Assembly: GCA_015478655.1 (NCBI GenBank)
Contig: JADMIJ010000006.1
Location: 33,486-97,485, forward strand
Length of the DNA: 64,000 nucleotides
DNA from: Acidimicrobiales bacterium
Lineage (GTDB): Bacteria; Actinomycetota; Acidimicrobiia; Acidimicrobiales; RAAP-2
Direction: 5' to 3'
Shown: positions 17,417 to 26,308 of the stretch, piece by piece
Position numbering within the stretch: the stretch's first letter is position 1
Layout of the letters: every line of letters starts with the position of its first letter
The notes under the pieces: model-generated
What the model saw: only the letters and a program-made list of their open reading frames with translations
Databases searched by the model: none
Told to the model about the DNA's origin: nothing
Program-made: the position numbers and the translations under genes

Positions 17417-18109
17417 ATGCCGGTCATGACCGAGACGACCTCGACGAACGGGAAGGGGGCGCTGAGTGCTCGCCGCCAGGGTCCGGCCGCGCCTTCAGCG
17501 GTGCAGCGCCACCGGCAGGTGCCCTGGATCGTGGCCGGAGTGCTGTTGGTGGTCGGGTGCGCCTTGGCGTTCGGGGTGGCGTCGGTTCGCGCGTCGCACG
17601 GCGAGGATGTGCTCGCTCTCGCCCGCTCCGTTCCTGCAGGGCGCGTGGTGCAAGCGGGCGACCTTCGGGTCGTGAAGGTCACGCCGACCGCCGGCCTTGA
17701 TCCCGTGCTGGCCGTGAGTGAGTCGAGCACTGTCGGCCGGCCGGCCGCTGTCGCCCTGGTGGCGGGGACGTTGCTCACCCCGGCGGACCTGGGCACCCCA
17801 TCGGGTGGGAGCGGCGACGTGGTGGCGGTCGCGCTCAAGGCGGGTGCGTATCCGCCGTCGCTTGGACCTGGCGGTCGGGTGGACGTGGTTCCTGTGGTGG
17901 GCGGCTCGTCGTCGGGTTCGGCTCCTATCTCGGGGCAAAGCGGCTCGATCGGCGCGGTGGTGCTTTCCGTCAATGCGACGCTGGCCGGGTCGAGCGCGGA
18001 TGCCGTCGTGTCCTTGCAAGTCAATCCGGCCGACGCGGACGAGGTGGCTGCGCTCGCGGCGGCGGGACAGATCGCGCTCGTGGAACTTCCGTCCGGATCG
18101 GGCAGTTGA
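17417..18109 (+). CDS. SAF-domain pilus assembly protein, CpaB/RcpC-like
   Basis: A 230-residue protein with one N-terminal membrane helix (VPWIVAGVLLVVGCALAFGV) followed by an SAF domain (ARSVPAGRVVQAGDLRVV). This is the layout of CpaB/RcpC, the periplasmic Tad pilus assembly protein. The ATG is preceded by AGAAGGAGAAG. It is followed 11 bases later by the TadZ-like gene, at the head of a tightly overlapping tad operon. Confidence 0.8.
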   Translation: MPVMTETTSTNGKGALSARRQGPAAPSAVQRHRQVPWIVAGVLLVVGCALAFGVASVRASHGEDVLALARSVPAGRVVQAGDLRVVKVTPTAGLDPVLAVSESSTVGRPAAVALVAGTLLTPADLGTPSGGSGDVVAVALKAGAYPPSLGPGGRVDVVPVVGGSSSGSAPISGQSGSIGAVVLSVNATLAGSSADAVVSLQVNPADADEVAALAAAGQIALVELPSGSGS

Positions 18110-18119
18110 GGAGAGATTA

Positions 18120-18905
18120 ATGAGCGTTGTCGCCATAGCCTCGGTGCGTTCGTGCGGCGTGACCACTCTCACCGCCGGCCTGGCCATGGTGTGGCCCGGC
18201 CAGTGCCAACGCCTGGTCATCGAGGCAGACCCGGCGGGAGGGATGCTTGCCGCCGCGTCCGGTCTCCCACCTGAGCCGGGGTTGGTGAGCCTGGCGGCGG
18301 CCGCACGACGCCACGACGAGCCGACGGTCGCCTTCGAGCATTGCCAGTCCCTTCCGGGCGGGACTCCGATCCTGTGCGGCCCCCCGACTTCGGAGCGGGC
18401 TCGCTCAGCCCTCACCATGTTGTCGGGTCTCCTCGGACGGCTGGGCGAGCTCGATGCTGACGTATTCGTGGACTGCGGACGGTTCGAGCCCGCGGCATCG
18501 AACGCCGTCTTGTTCGAGCGGGCGGACCTCAACGTGCTTGTTGTCCGCCCTCGGCTGGCCGACCTGCACGCCCTTGGCGCGTTCGTCCAAGGCCGGAACG
18601 ACGCGCTCGCGCGCGCGACCCTCGTGCTCGTTGGCCCCGGCCCTTACCCGCCCGCCGAAGTAGGCGATGCGCTCGGCCTCGATGTGGTCGGACACATTCC
18701 TTGGGATCCCGATGCAGCGCAGATGCTGGCGACCACTCCGGTGGGCTCTCGCCAACTCACCCGGTCGCCGCTGGTGCGCGCTCTGCGCACGCTGGCCGAC
18801 GACCTCGCCCGCCGGGTCGGTCGTCGGGCCGGGGGGCAGTCGCAACTACCGGGCGATCCCGTGGCGGCGAATGGTCACGGGCCGGCGTTGGAGGTTGGGC
18901 GATGA
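18120..18905 (+). CDS. TadZ/ParA-like P-loop protein with altered Walker A
   Basis: A 261-residue MinD/ParA-like protein. The N-terminal P-loop region reads ASVRSCGVTTLTAGLA, with the GVTT core but no lysine in the classical Walker A place. VIEADPAGG is the strand that follows in this family. In Tad loci such a protein (TadZ/CpaE) places the assembly machine in the cell and may work without ATP hydrolysis. The ATG is preceded by GAGGAGA and the stop overlaps the TadA start (ATGA). Confidence 0.75.
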   Translation: MSVVAIASVRSCGVTTLTAGLAMVWPGQCQRLVIEADPAGGMLAAASGLPPEPGLVSLAAAARRHDEPTVAFEHCQSLPGGTPILCGPPTSERARSALTMLSGLLGRLGELDADVFVDCGRFEPAASNAVLFERADLNVLVVRPRLADLHALGAFVQGRNDALARATLVLVGPGPYPPAEVGDALGLDVVGHIPWDPDAAQMLATTPVGSRQLTRSPLVRALRTLADDLARRVGRRAGGQSQLPGDPVAANGHGPALEVGR

Positions 18906-20230
18906 CGGAGAACAGGGTGGTTGGAGACACGGTGGTCGATCGGTTGCGTGCCCAGGTTTTGGGCGCGTTGTCCGAACGCCAACGCGCCGACCAGATCTCG
19001 GGCCGGCCGCCATTGCGGGGCGCCGATGAGCAGGCCCTCGGGCGCCAGCTCATCGCCGACGTTCTCGACGCCGATGCCCGCGAGGCCCTCGCGGCGGGGC
19101 GCCCGGTTCGCCCGCCCGAAGAGGATGACGCCCTGACCCAGGCGGTGTTCGACGCTCTGTTCCGCTTGGGTCGCCTTCAGCGCCTGCTCGACGACCCCTC
19201 GGTCGAGAACATCAACGCCAACGGAGCTGACCAGGTCTGGGTTCGCTATGCCGATGGCCGACGGGAGCGGACCGATCCCATCGCCGCATCGGACGAAGAG
19301 CTGACCGAGCTGGTGCGTAACGCCGCAGCCCGCCTCGGGATCGGCGAGCGGCGCTTCGACCTGGGCTCGCCACGGCTCTCCCTCCAGCTCCCCGACGGGT
19401 CCCGCCTGTTCGCGGTGATGGCAGTGGCCGCCCGGCCCTGTCTCTCGATCCGCCGCCACCGTTACCTCAAGATCACCCCCGACGATCTCGTGGGCATGGG
19501 TACCTTGGACTTGGCGTTGCGGGAGTTGCTTCGCTCGCTGATGTTGGCCCGCAAGTCGGTCATCATCTGCGGCGGTACCGGGGCGGGCAAGACGACCTTG
19601 CTCCGCGCCGTGGCGGCCGACATCCCGCCCTGGGAGCGGCTCGTCACCATCGAGGACTCCCTGGAGCTGGGTCTCGACCGCTACCCCGAGCTGCACCCCG
19701 ACGCGGTCGCCCTCGAAGCCCGCGAGCCGAATCTCGAAGGCGAGGGCGGGATCAGCCTGGCCGAGTTGGTGCGGTGGGCACTGCGGCTCAACCCCGACCG
19801 GGTCATCGTGGGCGAGGCCCGCGGTGAAGAGGTCTTGGCGCTGCTCAACGCGATGTCCCAGGGTACCGACGGGTCGATGGCCACTCTCCATGCGTCGAGC
19901 TCGAAGGGGGTGTTCTCCAAACTGGCGACCTACGCGGTGCAAGCCCCCGAGCGCCTGCCGCTCGAAGCCACGAACCTGCTAGTGGCCAACGCCGTGCACT
20001 TCGTGGTTTTTTTGGCCCAGGACCCGGCCGGGCGGCGGTTCGTGTCCTCGGTACGCGAAGTCGTCGACGCCGACGGGCCGATGGTGGTCTCCAACGAAGT
20101 CTTCCGCCCCGGCCCCGACGGCCGGGCCGTTCCCGGTGTCAGCCTGCGCACCGACACGCTCGACGAGCTGGTCGAGGTCGGCTTCGACCCAGGGCTCCTG
20201 GAACGCCCTGGCGGATGGTGGGAACGATGA
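18902..20230 (+). CDS. tadA: Tad pilus secretion ATPase TadA (CpaF)
   Basis: A 442-residue type II/IV secretion ATPase of the CpaF/TadA family, which powers polymerisation of the Flp pilus. Visible motifs are Walker A CGGTGAGKTTLLRA near residues 222-235, the Asp box TIEDSLELGL, Walker B VIVGEARGEEV and the His box GSMATLHASS. Its ATG overlaps the stop of the TadZ-like gene and its TGA overlaps the TadB-like start, which indicates coupled translation. Length and motif order are normal for the family. Confidence 0.93.
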   Translation: MTENRVVGDTVVDRLRAQVLGALSERQRADQISGRPPLRGADEQALGRQLIADVLDADAREALAAGRPVRPPEEDDALTQAVFDALFRLGRLQRLLDDPSVENINANGADQVWVRYADGRRERTDPIAASDEELTELVRNAAARLGIGERRFDLGSPRLSLQLPDGSRLFAVMAVAARPCLSIRRHRYLKITPDDLVGMGTLDLALRELLRSLMLARKSVIICGGTGAGKTTLLRAVAADIPPWERLVTIEDSLELGLDRYPELHPDAVALEAREPNLEGEGGISLAELVRWALRLNPDRVIVGEARGEEVLALLNAMSQGTDGSMATLHASSSKGVFSKLATYAVQAPERLPLEATNLLVANAVHFVVFLAQDPAGRRFVSSVREVVDADGPMVVSNEVFRPGPDGRAVPGVSLRTDTLDELVEVGFDPGLLERPGGWWER

Positions 20231-21078
20231 CTGCTCTTGGAGTCTTGCTTGGCGCGGGTGCCGGCCTCGGCGTCGCCCTCATCGCGCTCGGCCTCCGCGG
20301 CGTCGAGGCGCGGCGCCAAACAGACAGGGTCACCCGTGCCCGCGTCGAACGTCACACTCTGCGCCTCGCCATCGCGGTCGGCGCGGCGGTGCTCGTCGGG
20401 GCGGTCACCGGTTGGCCGGTTGCCGCTCTCCTCGCCGCCGCAGCCTGCTGGGGCGTCCCGGCGCTGTTCACTGAGTCGAAAGCCCAAGCGACCACGATCG
20501 CCCGGGTCGAGGCGGTGGCGGGATGGGCCGAGATGCTGCGCGACACCATGGCCGGCGCGGCCGGCCTGGAACAGGCCATCGCCGCCACCGCCACCGTCGC
20601 ACCGCCACCGATCCGCCGGGACGTGGCGACACTGGCCGCTCGGCTCGAACGCCAGCGTCTGGGGCCGGCTCTGCGGGCCTTCGCCGACGACGTGGCCGAC
20701 CCGACCTGCGACTTGGTGGTCGCCGCGTTGCTGCTCGCCGCCGAACACCAAGCCAGCCGACTCGGGGAGCTGCTCGGCACCCTGGCCACCACAGCGCGCG
20801 ACCAAGCCACGATGCGCCTTCGGGTCGAGGCGGGGCGGGCGCGAACCCGCACCTCGGTCAAACTCATCGTCGGAATCACCCTCGGTCTCGCCCTGTTCCT
20901 CGCCGTGTTGAACCACGGCTACCTGGCCCCCTACGGCAGCGGCGTCGGCCAGCTCGTCCTGCTCTTGGTGGGCGGGCTGTTCGCGGCGGCCTTCGCCTGG
21001 CTGGCCAAGATGACCAGGCCCGCCGAGCCGGCCCGGTTCCTCGCCGTCCAGTTGACTGCGTCGGAGGCGAGACGGTGA
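20227..21078 (+). CDS. tadB: Tad inner-membrane platform protein TadB-like
   Basis: A 283-residue membrane protein of the type II secretion F family. Hydrophobic segments occur at the N-terminus (LGVLLGAGAGLGVALIALGL), near residues 40-75, and in two C-terminal segments. The cytoplasmic loop has the TadB-like pattern around AEMLRDTMAGAAGLEQAI. It forms the membrane platform on which TadA acts. The ATG at 20227 overlaps the TadA stop, and the end overlaps the TadC GTG start. Confidence 0.85.
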   Translation: MTALGVLLGAGAGLGVALIALGLRGVEARRQTDRVTRARVERHTLRLAIAVGAAVLVGAVTGWPVAALLAAAACWGVPALFTESKAQATTIARVEAVAGWAEMLRDTMAGAAGLEQAIAATATVAPPPIRRDVATLAARLERQRLGPALRAFADDVADPTCDLVVAALLLAAEHQASRLGELLGTLATTARDQATMRLRVEAGRARTRTSVKLIVGITLGLALFLAVLNHGYLAPYGSGVGQLVLLLVGGLFAAAFAWLAKMTRPAEPARFLAVQLTASEARR

Positions 21079-21980
21079 TCGCCGCCCTGCTCTGCGGCGC
21101 CGGAGTCGGTAGCGGCCTGTTCCTGGTGGCCCGCGGCGTCGCCCCGCCTCGGCCATCCTTAGCGCAGGCGCTCGTCCAGCTGCGTCGCTCACCAGAGCCG
21201 CCGGCCATGCTCACCGCCGAGGATCCCGGCGGCTTCGCCGCCCGGCTGGGCCGTCCCCTCGCCGAGGTTCTTACTCGGGCCGGAGCCGGGGTCCTCATCT
21301 GGCCGCGGGTGCGACGCGACCTGGCCGTGCTCGGCCGCAGCAGCGAGCGCCATATGGCTGAGAAGGTCACCCTTGCCATCGTCGGACTTCTGCTCCTACC
21401 CGCTTGCGCCGGGATGCTCGCCTTGGCCGGCACGACCCTCCCTTTGGCGTTGCCCCTGTGGGGATCGCTGGTGTGCGGTCTTGCAGGTTTCGTGCTCCCC
21501 GATCTCGGTATCCACTCCGAAGCCGAAGCCCGTCGCCGTGACTTTCGCCACGCGCTGGGGAGCTTCTTGGACCTGGTGGTCATCGCGCTGGCCGGTGGTG
21601 GTGGGGTCGAGACCGCCCTTGCCGACGCGGCGAGCGTGGGCGAGGGGTGGGCGTTCGACGAGTTACGTCACAGCCTCGACGCCGCCCGACTCGCCCGCGA
21701 CACCCCCTGGTCAGCGTTGGAGCGCCTCGGGAACGAGCTCGGAGTAGCCGAACTCGGTGAGCTTGCCGCCAGCGTTGGCCTGGCCGGTGCCGAGGGGGCC
21801 AAGGTTCGCGCCTCGCTGGGCGCCAAGGCAGCATCCTTGCGCTCCCACCAGCTGGCCGAGGCCGAGACGACCGCCCAGACGGCCACCGAGAAGATGAGCC
21901 TTCCCGTCGTATTGCTGTTCGCCGGATTCCTCTGCTTCATCGGCTACCCGGCCATTGAGCGCGTCTTGGCCGGACTGTGA
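21075..21980 (+). CDS. tadC: Tad inner-membrane platform protein TadC-like
   Basis: A 301-residue type II secretion F-domain protein that starts at a GTG overlapping the TadB-like stop. It has hydrophobic N-terminal and central segments and ends with a membrane helix (LPVVLLFAGFLCFIGYPAI). The cytoplasmic part contains LDLVVIALAGGGGVETALAD, typical for TadC, the partner of TadB in the platform. Gene order A-B-C is canonical. Confidence 0.85.
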   Translation: MIAALLCGAGVGSGLFLVARGVAPPRPSLAQALVQLRRSPEPPAMLTAEDPGGFAARLGRPLAEVLTRAGAGVLIWPRVRRDLAVLGRSSERHMAEKVTLAIVGLLLLPACAGMLALAGTTLPLALPLWGSLVCGLAGFVLPDLGIHSEAEARRRDFRHALGSFLDLVVIALAGGGGVETALADAASVGEGWAFDELRHSLDAARLARDTPWSALERLGNELGVAELGELAASVGLAGAEGAKVRASLGAKAASLRSHQLAEAETTAQTATEKMSLPVVLLFAGFLCFIGYPAIERVLAGL

Positions 21981-22061
21981 AAGCCATGAGCTTACGAATC
22001 CCGAAGCCCGGATCCAACAAGACAAGAGAGAGTCATCAACAACGAGAGGAGAAGCAGTGTC

Positions 22062-22274
22062 GTGTTCTTTGAACTCAGCATCATCCGTCACCTGATCGCC
22101 CTGCTCCGCAGCCGGCTCCAGGTGCTGCGGGCAGAACCGGAGGCCGGTTACTCGACCGAGGCGGTCGTCGTCATCGCCCTCCTCGTGGCTATGGCGATCA
22201 CCGCTGTCGGCATCATCGCCGCCAAGGTGATCTCGACCGCCCACAACATCTCGACCGGTGGCTCCGGCGGCTGA
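22062..22274 (+). CDS. Flp-like pilin
   Basis: A 70-residue protein with the size and layout of a Flp pilin precursor: a short leader ending near AGYSTE, then one hydrophobic helix (VVVIALLVAMAITAVGIIAA). The glutamate lies four residues after the glycine, not five, so processing may occur between Ala and Gly. The start is the GTG at 22062 with an upstream AGAGGAGAAG site. It is the likely major pilus subunit, placed after TadC as in other Tad loci. Confidence 0.75.
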   Translation: MFFELSIIRHLIALLRSRLQVLRAEPEAGYSTEAVVVIALLVAMAITAVGIIAAKVISTAHNISTGGSGG

Positions 22275-22285
22275 ACGGGCGCGCC

Positions 22286-22687
22286 ATGGGTTCCATCTGC
22301 CGTTGGCGAGACGAGCGCGGCTCGGCCACCGCCGAGCTCGTGATCGCCACGCCCCTGTTGTTGCTCTTGATCCTGGGGATCGTGCAGTTCGCCCTGTGGG
22401 AGCACGCCACCCATGTCGCCCAAGCCGTCGCCGAGCAAGGACTCGCCGTCGGCCGGGTCCAAGGCGGCACCGACCAGGCCGCTACCGCCGAGGCACAAAG
22501 CGTGCTCGGCCAGCTCGGCTCCGGCGTCCTGGTGCACCCGAATGTGAGCGCCACCCGAGGTGCCGCCACTACGACCGTCGTCGTAACCGGACAGGCCGAA
22601 GGGATCCTGCCGTTCTTGAGCCTGCCGGTTCGCTCGGTAGCGACCGGGCCGTCGGAACGTTTCACGACAAGCGGCCAGGGACCATGA
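22286..22687 (+). CDS. TadE-like pseudopilin
   Basis: A 133-residue protein with the TadE signature: DERGSATAELVIATPLLLLL at the N-terminus, i.e. a G-SATAE prepilin cleavage motif followed by a membrane helix. The rest is an extracellular minor pilin domain. Its end overlaps the next TadE-like gene (ATGA at 22684). It is expected to be processed by the A24 peptidase at 26305. Confidence 0.8.
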   Translation: MGSICRWRDERGSATAELVIATPLLLLLILGIVQFALWEHATHVAQAVAEQGLAVGRVQGGTDQAATAEAQSVLGQLGSGVLVHPNVSATRGAATTTVVVTGQAEGILPFLSLPVRSVATGPSERFTTSGQGP

Positions 22688-23118
22688 AACCGGGGCCTCG
22701 ACGCCGGGACAACGAGCGGGGCTCGGCCACGGTCGAGCTCGTCATCTTGACCCCGCTGCTCATCCTCCTGTTGCTGTTCGTCGTCGCCCTCGGCCGACTG
22801 GCGGGGGCGCGCATCGACGTCGACGGCGTCGCGGCGCAGGCCGCCCGGGCTGCGTCGATCGCCCGCAGCCCGCAAGCCGCCACGTCGAGCGCGCAACAGA
22901 CCGCGGCGTCGGCACTCAGTTCCCAGCACATCACCTGCGCCCACCTGGCCGTCTCGGTCGACACCACCAACTTCGCGCCCGGTGGTTCGGTGGCCGTGAC
23001 CGTCTCGTGCGCGGTCGACCTCGCCGATCTCACGGGTCTGGACCTGCCAGTCACCGAGACGGTCGCCAACCGCGCCGTGTCGCCCATTGACACCTACCGG
23101 ACCGCAGTCAACGGATGA
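22684..23118 (+). CDS. Second TadE-like pseudopilin
   Basis: A 144-residue paralogue of the preceding gene, with NERGSATVELVILTPLLILL at the N-terminus, a single membrane helix and a serine/alanine-rich C-terminal domain with two cysteines (ITCAHL and VSCAVDL) that could form a disulphide. The start overlaps the previous stop. Two TadE-like genes in a row fit a Tad locus with separate minor pilins. Confidence 0.8.
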   Translation: MKPGPRRRDNERGSATVELVILTPLLILLLLFVVALGRLAGARIDVDGVAAQAARAASIARSPQAATSSAQQTAASALSSQHITCAHLAVSVDTTNFAPGGSVAVTVSCAVDLADLTGLDLPVTETVANRAVSPIDTYRTAVNG

Positions 23119-23555
23119 CCAGCGCGCACCGGCTCCGGAGCCGCCTCCGAGACGAAGAGGGAATGGTCACCGCCTTCGTCGTCATCTTCACCTTCGCCCT
23201 GCTCCTCCTCGCCGGCCTCGTGATCGATGGCGGGCTCACCCTCGCCGCCCGGGTCCAGGCCATCGACGAAGCCCAAGCCGCGGCCCGCGCCGGCGCCCAG
23301 GCCATCAACCTCCCGCTGTACCGCTCCACCGGCCAAGTCGTCCTCGACCCGTCCCAAGCCCGCCAGGCCGCCGAGTCCTACCTGGCCGCCACCGGGCACA
23401 CCGGCACCGTCGCGGTCAACGGTGACGACGTCGAGGTCACCGTGTCGATCACACAGCCCATGCAGATCCTGGGCATCGGCGGAATCGGCAGCCTGAGCGT
23501 CACCGGCCACGGCAACGCCATCCCCGAGCACGGCGTCACAGGAGCAGGCACATGA
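23115..23555 (+). CDS. TadG-like pilus protein
   Basis: A 146-residue protein with an N-terminal DEEGMVTAFVVIFTFALLLL segment followed by IDGGLTLAARVQAIDEAQAA, the pattern of short actinobacterial TadG-like proteins. It is much shorter than proteobacterial TadG and lacks a von Willebrand domain. Start and end overlap the neighbouring genes by four bases each, so it belongs to the same operon. Confidence 0.75.
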   Translation: MTSAHRLRSRLRDEEGMVTAFVVIFTFALLLLAGLVIDGGLTLAARVQAIDEAQAAARAGAQAINLPLYRSTGQVVLDPSQARQAAESYLAATGHTGTVAVNGDDVEVTVSITQPMQILGIGGIGSLSVTGHGNAIPEHGVTGAGT

Positions 23556-26308
23556 CCCGGACCATCAAGATTGCCAAGGGACTCTCCGCCTTCATCCTCC
23601 TTGCCGTCCTCCTCATCGCCGTGCCCTGGGCGCTGTGGAATTACGTCGGCTGGCCTCTGCCCCACGGCCTGCCCAGCTGGTCGCAGTTCACCACCGCCCT
23701 CAACCAACACGGCATCCCCGATCAGGTGCTGCTCAAGGCCCTGGCCTGTGTCGTATGGATCAGTTGGGCGCTCCTCGCCACCTCGGTACTCGTCGAGGTC
23801 CCCGCTGCAGCGCGCGGCCGCGCCGCAGGACGCCTCGCCGTCATCGGCCCGCTCCAACCGCTCGTCGGACACCTCGTCGCCGCCATCCTCGTCGCCACTC
23901 TCGCTGTCCTGCCCCGACCGACTGGCAACAGCCCGTCACGCCTCTCGGCCAACCTTTCCTACGGTCGACCACGGGAACCGGCTGTCGCGATGGTGTTGGT
24001 TAGCGAGGTCACGCCAGGTCCTGCGCCATCTACCGCTGCCGGCGCCACGCCCGCGGCGAGCACCGCCACGAACACCTACGTCGTCCAACGAGGCGACACC
24101 CTCTGGGGCATTGCCGAACGCCAACTCGGCGACCCACTGCGGTGGCGGGACATCTTCGCGCTCAACGAAGGCCGTACCGAGCCAGCCAGCCAGACGTTCA
24201 CCGACCCCCACTGGATCTACCCCGGCTGGACCCTTGAGCTGCCCTCACCAGCGGACCTCGGGCCTGCCCCGGTGTCACCAAGCCCGGGCCCGACGCCACC
24301 GGCCCCGACGACGCCCGCGACCCCGCCTACGCCCGCGACCCCGCCTACGCCCGCGACCCCGCCTACGCCCATGCCGACGACTACCGCACCCACCACAGCT
24401 CCACCTACAACCACTGTCCCGACGACTGGCACCCGACCTAGCACCCCGGTCGATGCAAACGGGCATGTTCCACATCCCACCGAGCACACCCAGCCCGTCC
24501 GCCTGCCGTCGGGTTCGATAGTGGCGGGATCATTTGCTGCCGGAGTTCTCTCCGCAGTAGCGATCGGCCGACTGCGACGGCGCCACGGCTACCACTACCG
24601 GCCACCTCGTCCCGGACGGGACCTCAGCCCCGAGCCGCCTCGCCCGACGCTGCGCCACCTGCTCGACGCGGCAACTGTCCAGCACGACCCTGCCGAAACC
24701 CCCGAGAAAGAGCTGTTCCCTGCCGGACCCTTCGATGACGGCGAACGACGCCACCAGCCAGGCAGTCTGGAGATCGGCACCCGATACGGGGACCCGATCA
24801 CCGTGGAGATAACCGAGCTCTCCGGTCTTGCCATCTGCGGCCCGAGTAGCGGCGACGTCGCCCGGGCCGTCGTGGCCGGTCTACTCGTGCGCGCCGGCCC
24901 CGGCGCCGCCGAGATCCTTCTTTCAACCGACCTCGCTGAGCAGCTCCTCCCCGGCCTCGCACCCGACCCCGCCGTCCGGCGGGCAGGAACCGAGAGCGAG
25001 CTGGCTCGGGCCGTCGAAGCGGAGCGCATCGCCCGCACCCGCCGCCTGACCGCCGCCGACGCGGCAAACGCAGTCCAGTTCCGCCGCGATAACCCCGAGA
25101 ATCCGCTGCCCCTGCTCCTCGTCCTCTTGGATACTCTCCCGGCGGATTCGCTCGGGCGGTGGTCGGCGCTGCTCACGGACGCGGCACGGCTCGGCATCGC
25201 CATCGTCTCCCTCGCCGACAGCGCCGCCGCCATATCCCGCTTTACCGTCAACGACGGTCGTACCGTCGTCGACGCCGAACCAGTACATCTGGCCGAGCGC
25301 CTGACCGGCGCCGAGCTTTATGGATTGTGTGCCGACGAAGTGGTGGAGCTGCTCGGCTCAGTCACCGCCGCCAACCACCAAGTTGACGACAACGATGCCA
25401 TGTCGGCCACGACCGAACCGATCGCCCCATTGCATCCCGAGGGCGTCGTCATCGAGCCATCACGCCAGTCGATCCCAAGCGACGAACCCTGGCCCGAGAT
25501 CGCATTGTCCGAAGACACTGCCCACGCGGACCGGCCTCTGCATATCAACCTCCTAGGCCCCTACCGGATCACCGCATTCAGCGAACCTGTGACGACCGGA
25601 TTGCGCAACCGCGCCAAGACTCTCCTCGCGTGGTGTCTCCTGCGACCCGAGGGAGCTACCGCCGATCAGGCTGTCGATGTCCTATGGCCAGACACCTCTC
25701 CGGACCGCGTCCTCAAGCAGTTCTGGTACGCGCTTGGGGACCTCCGCTCGTTCTTTCACGGCCCTGCCGACGAGTCCCTCGACGTTCTGGAGAAGGTTGG
25801 CGAACACTACCGACCGAATCCGGCCGAGATCACCTGTGACCTGTGGGTCTTCCAGTCAGCCCTCGCCGCTGCCGCCCGAGCCGACCACGACGACCAGGCC
25901 CGAGCTGCTCTGCGCGTCGCCGTCGATACTTACACCGGCGACCTGATGACCGGCACCGACTATGCGTGGATTGAGCCCGCTCGCCAAGACCTCCACCGCC
26001 GGATGCTCGACGCCCACCTCCGCCTTGCCGAATTCGAAGAGCAAGCCGGCCGCACCGACGCTGCGGCAGATGTACTCGAGCGGGTCATCGGCCTCGACCT
26101 CTACGCCGAGGAGCCCTACCGACGGCTTATGACCATCCAGGCCCGTCACGACCGCCCCGATGCCGTCACCGCCACCTGGCAGACACTGCAACGCCGCCTC
26201 ACCGATCTCGACGTCGAGGTCGATGAAGCGACCGCCCGCCTCTACCGCTCCCTCACCAAATCGGATGCGAGCGCGGCAGCACAACGCCCGATCCGCCTCT
26301 CGTCGTGA
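23552..26308 (+). CDS. Membrane LysM protein with C-terminal BTAD regulatory domain
   Basis: A 918-residue composite protein. Two N-terminal membrane segments (about 10-30 and 65-85) and a third near 105-120 precede a LysM domain (TYVVQRGDTLWGIAERQLGD, about residues 174-230) that should bind peptidoglycan. A proline/threonine-rich linker with an 18-bp tandem repeat follows, then another membrane helix near 325-345. The C-terminal half is cytoplasmic. From about 665 it carries the BTAD pattern of AfsR/SARP regulators (HINLLGPYRITAF, KTLLAWCLLRPEG, LWPDTSPD, LDLYAEEPYRRLM). It may link cell-wall contact or pilus state to gene control. It overlaps both TadG-like and peptidase genes, so it is part of the tad operon. 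Confidence 0.8.
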   Translation: MTRTIKIAKGLSAFILLAVLLIAVPWALWNYVGWPLPHGLPSWSQFTTALNQHGIPDQVLLKALACVVWISWALLATSVLVEVPAAARGRAAGRLAVIGPLQPLVGHLVAAILVATLAVLPRPTGNSPSRLSANLSYGRPREPAVAMVLVSEVTPGPAPSTAAGATPAASTATNTYVVQRGDTLWGIAERQLGDPLRWRDIFALNEGRTEPASQTFTDPHWIYPGWTLELPSPADLGPAPVSPSPGPTPPAPTTPATPPTPATPPTPATPPTPMPTTTAPTTAPPTTTVPTTGTRPSTPVDANGHVPHPTEHTQPVRLPSGSIVAGSFAAGVLSAVAIGRLRRRHGYHYRPPRPGRDLSPEPPRPTLRHLLDAATVQHDPAETPEKELFPAGPFDDGERRHQPGSLEIGTRYGDPITVEITELSGLAICGPSSGDVARAVVAGLLVRAGPGAAEILLSTDLAEQLLPGLAPDPAVRRAGTESELARAVEAERIARTRRLTAADAANAVQFRRDNPENPLPLLLVLLDTLPADSLGRWSALLTDAARLGIAIVSLADSAAAISRFTVNDGRTVVDAEPVHLAERLTGAELYGLCADEVVELLGSVTAANHQVDDNDAMSATTEPIAPLHPEGVVIEPSRQSIPSDEPWPEIALSEDTAHADRPLHINLLGPYRITAFSEPVTTGLRNRAKTLLAWCLLRPEGATADQAVDVLWPDTSPDRVLKQFWYALGDLRSFFHGPADESLDVLEKVGEHYRPNPAEITCDLWVFQSALAAAARADHDDQARAALRVAVDTYTGDLMTGTDYAWIEPARQDLHRRMLDAHLRLAEFEEQAGRTDAAADVLERVIGLDLYAEEPYRRLMTIQARHDRPDAVTATWQTLQRRLTDLDVEVDEATARLYRSLTKSDASAAAQRPIRLSS
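24311..24364 (+). repeat. 18-bp tandem repeat, three copies, coding
   Basis: Three perfect head-to-tail copies of ACGCCCGCGACCCCGCCT, in frame within the linker of the LysM-BTAD protein, encoding TPATPP units. The unit length keeps the frame, so copy-number changes would lengthen or shorten the wall-spanning linker without breaking the gene. Confidence 0.95.

Noticed and set aside
18875..21192. Two long antisense frames (355 and 420 codons) under the tad genes
   Set aside because: Shadow frames of clearly conserved TadA, TadB and TadC genes.
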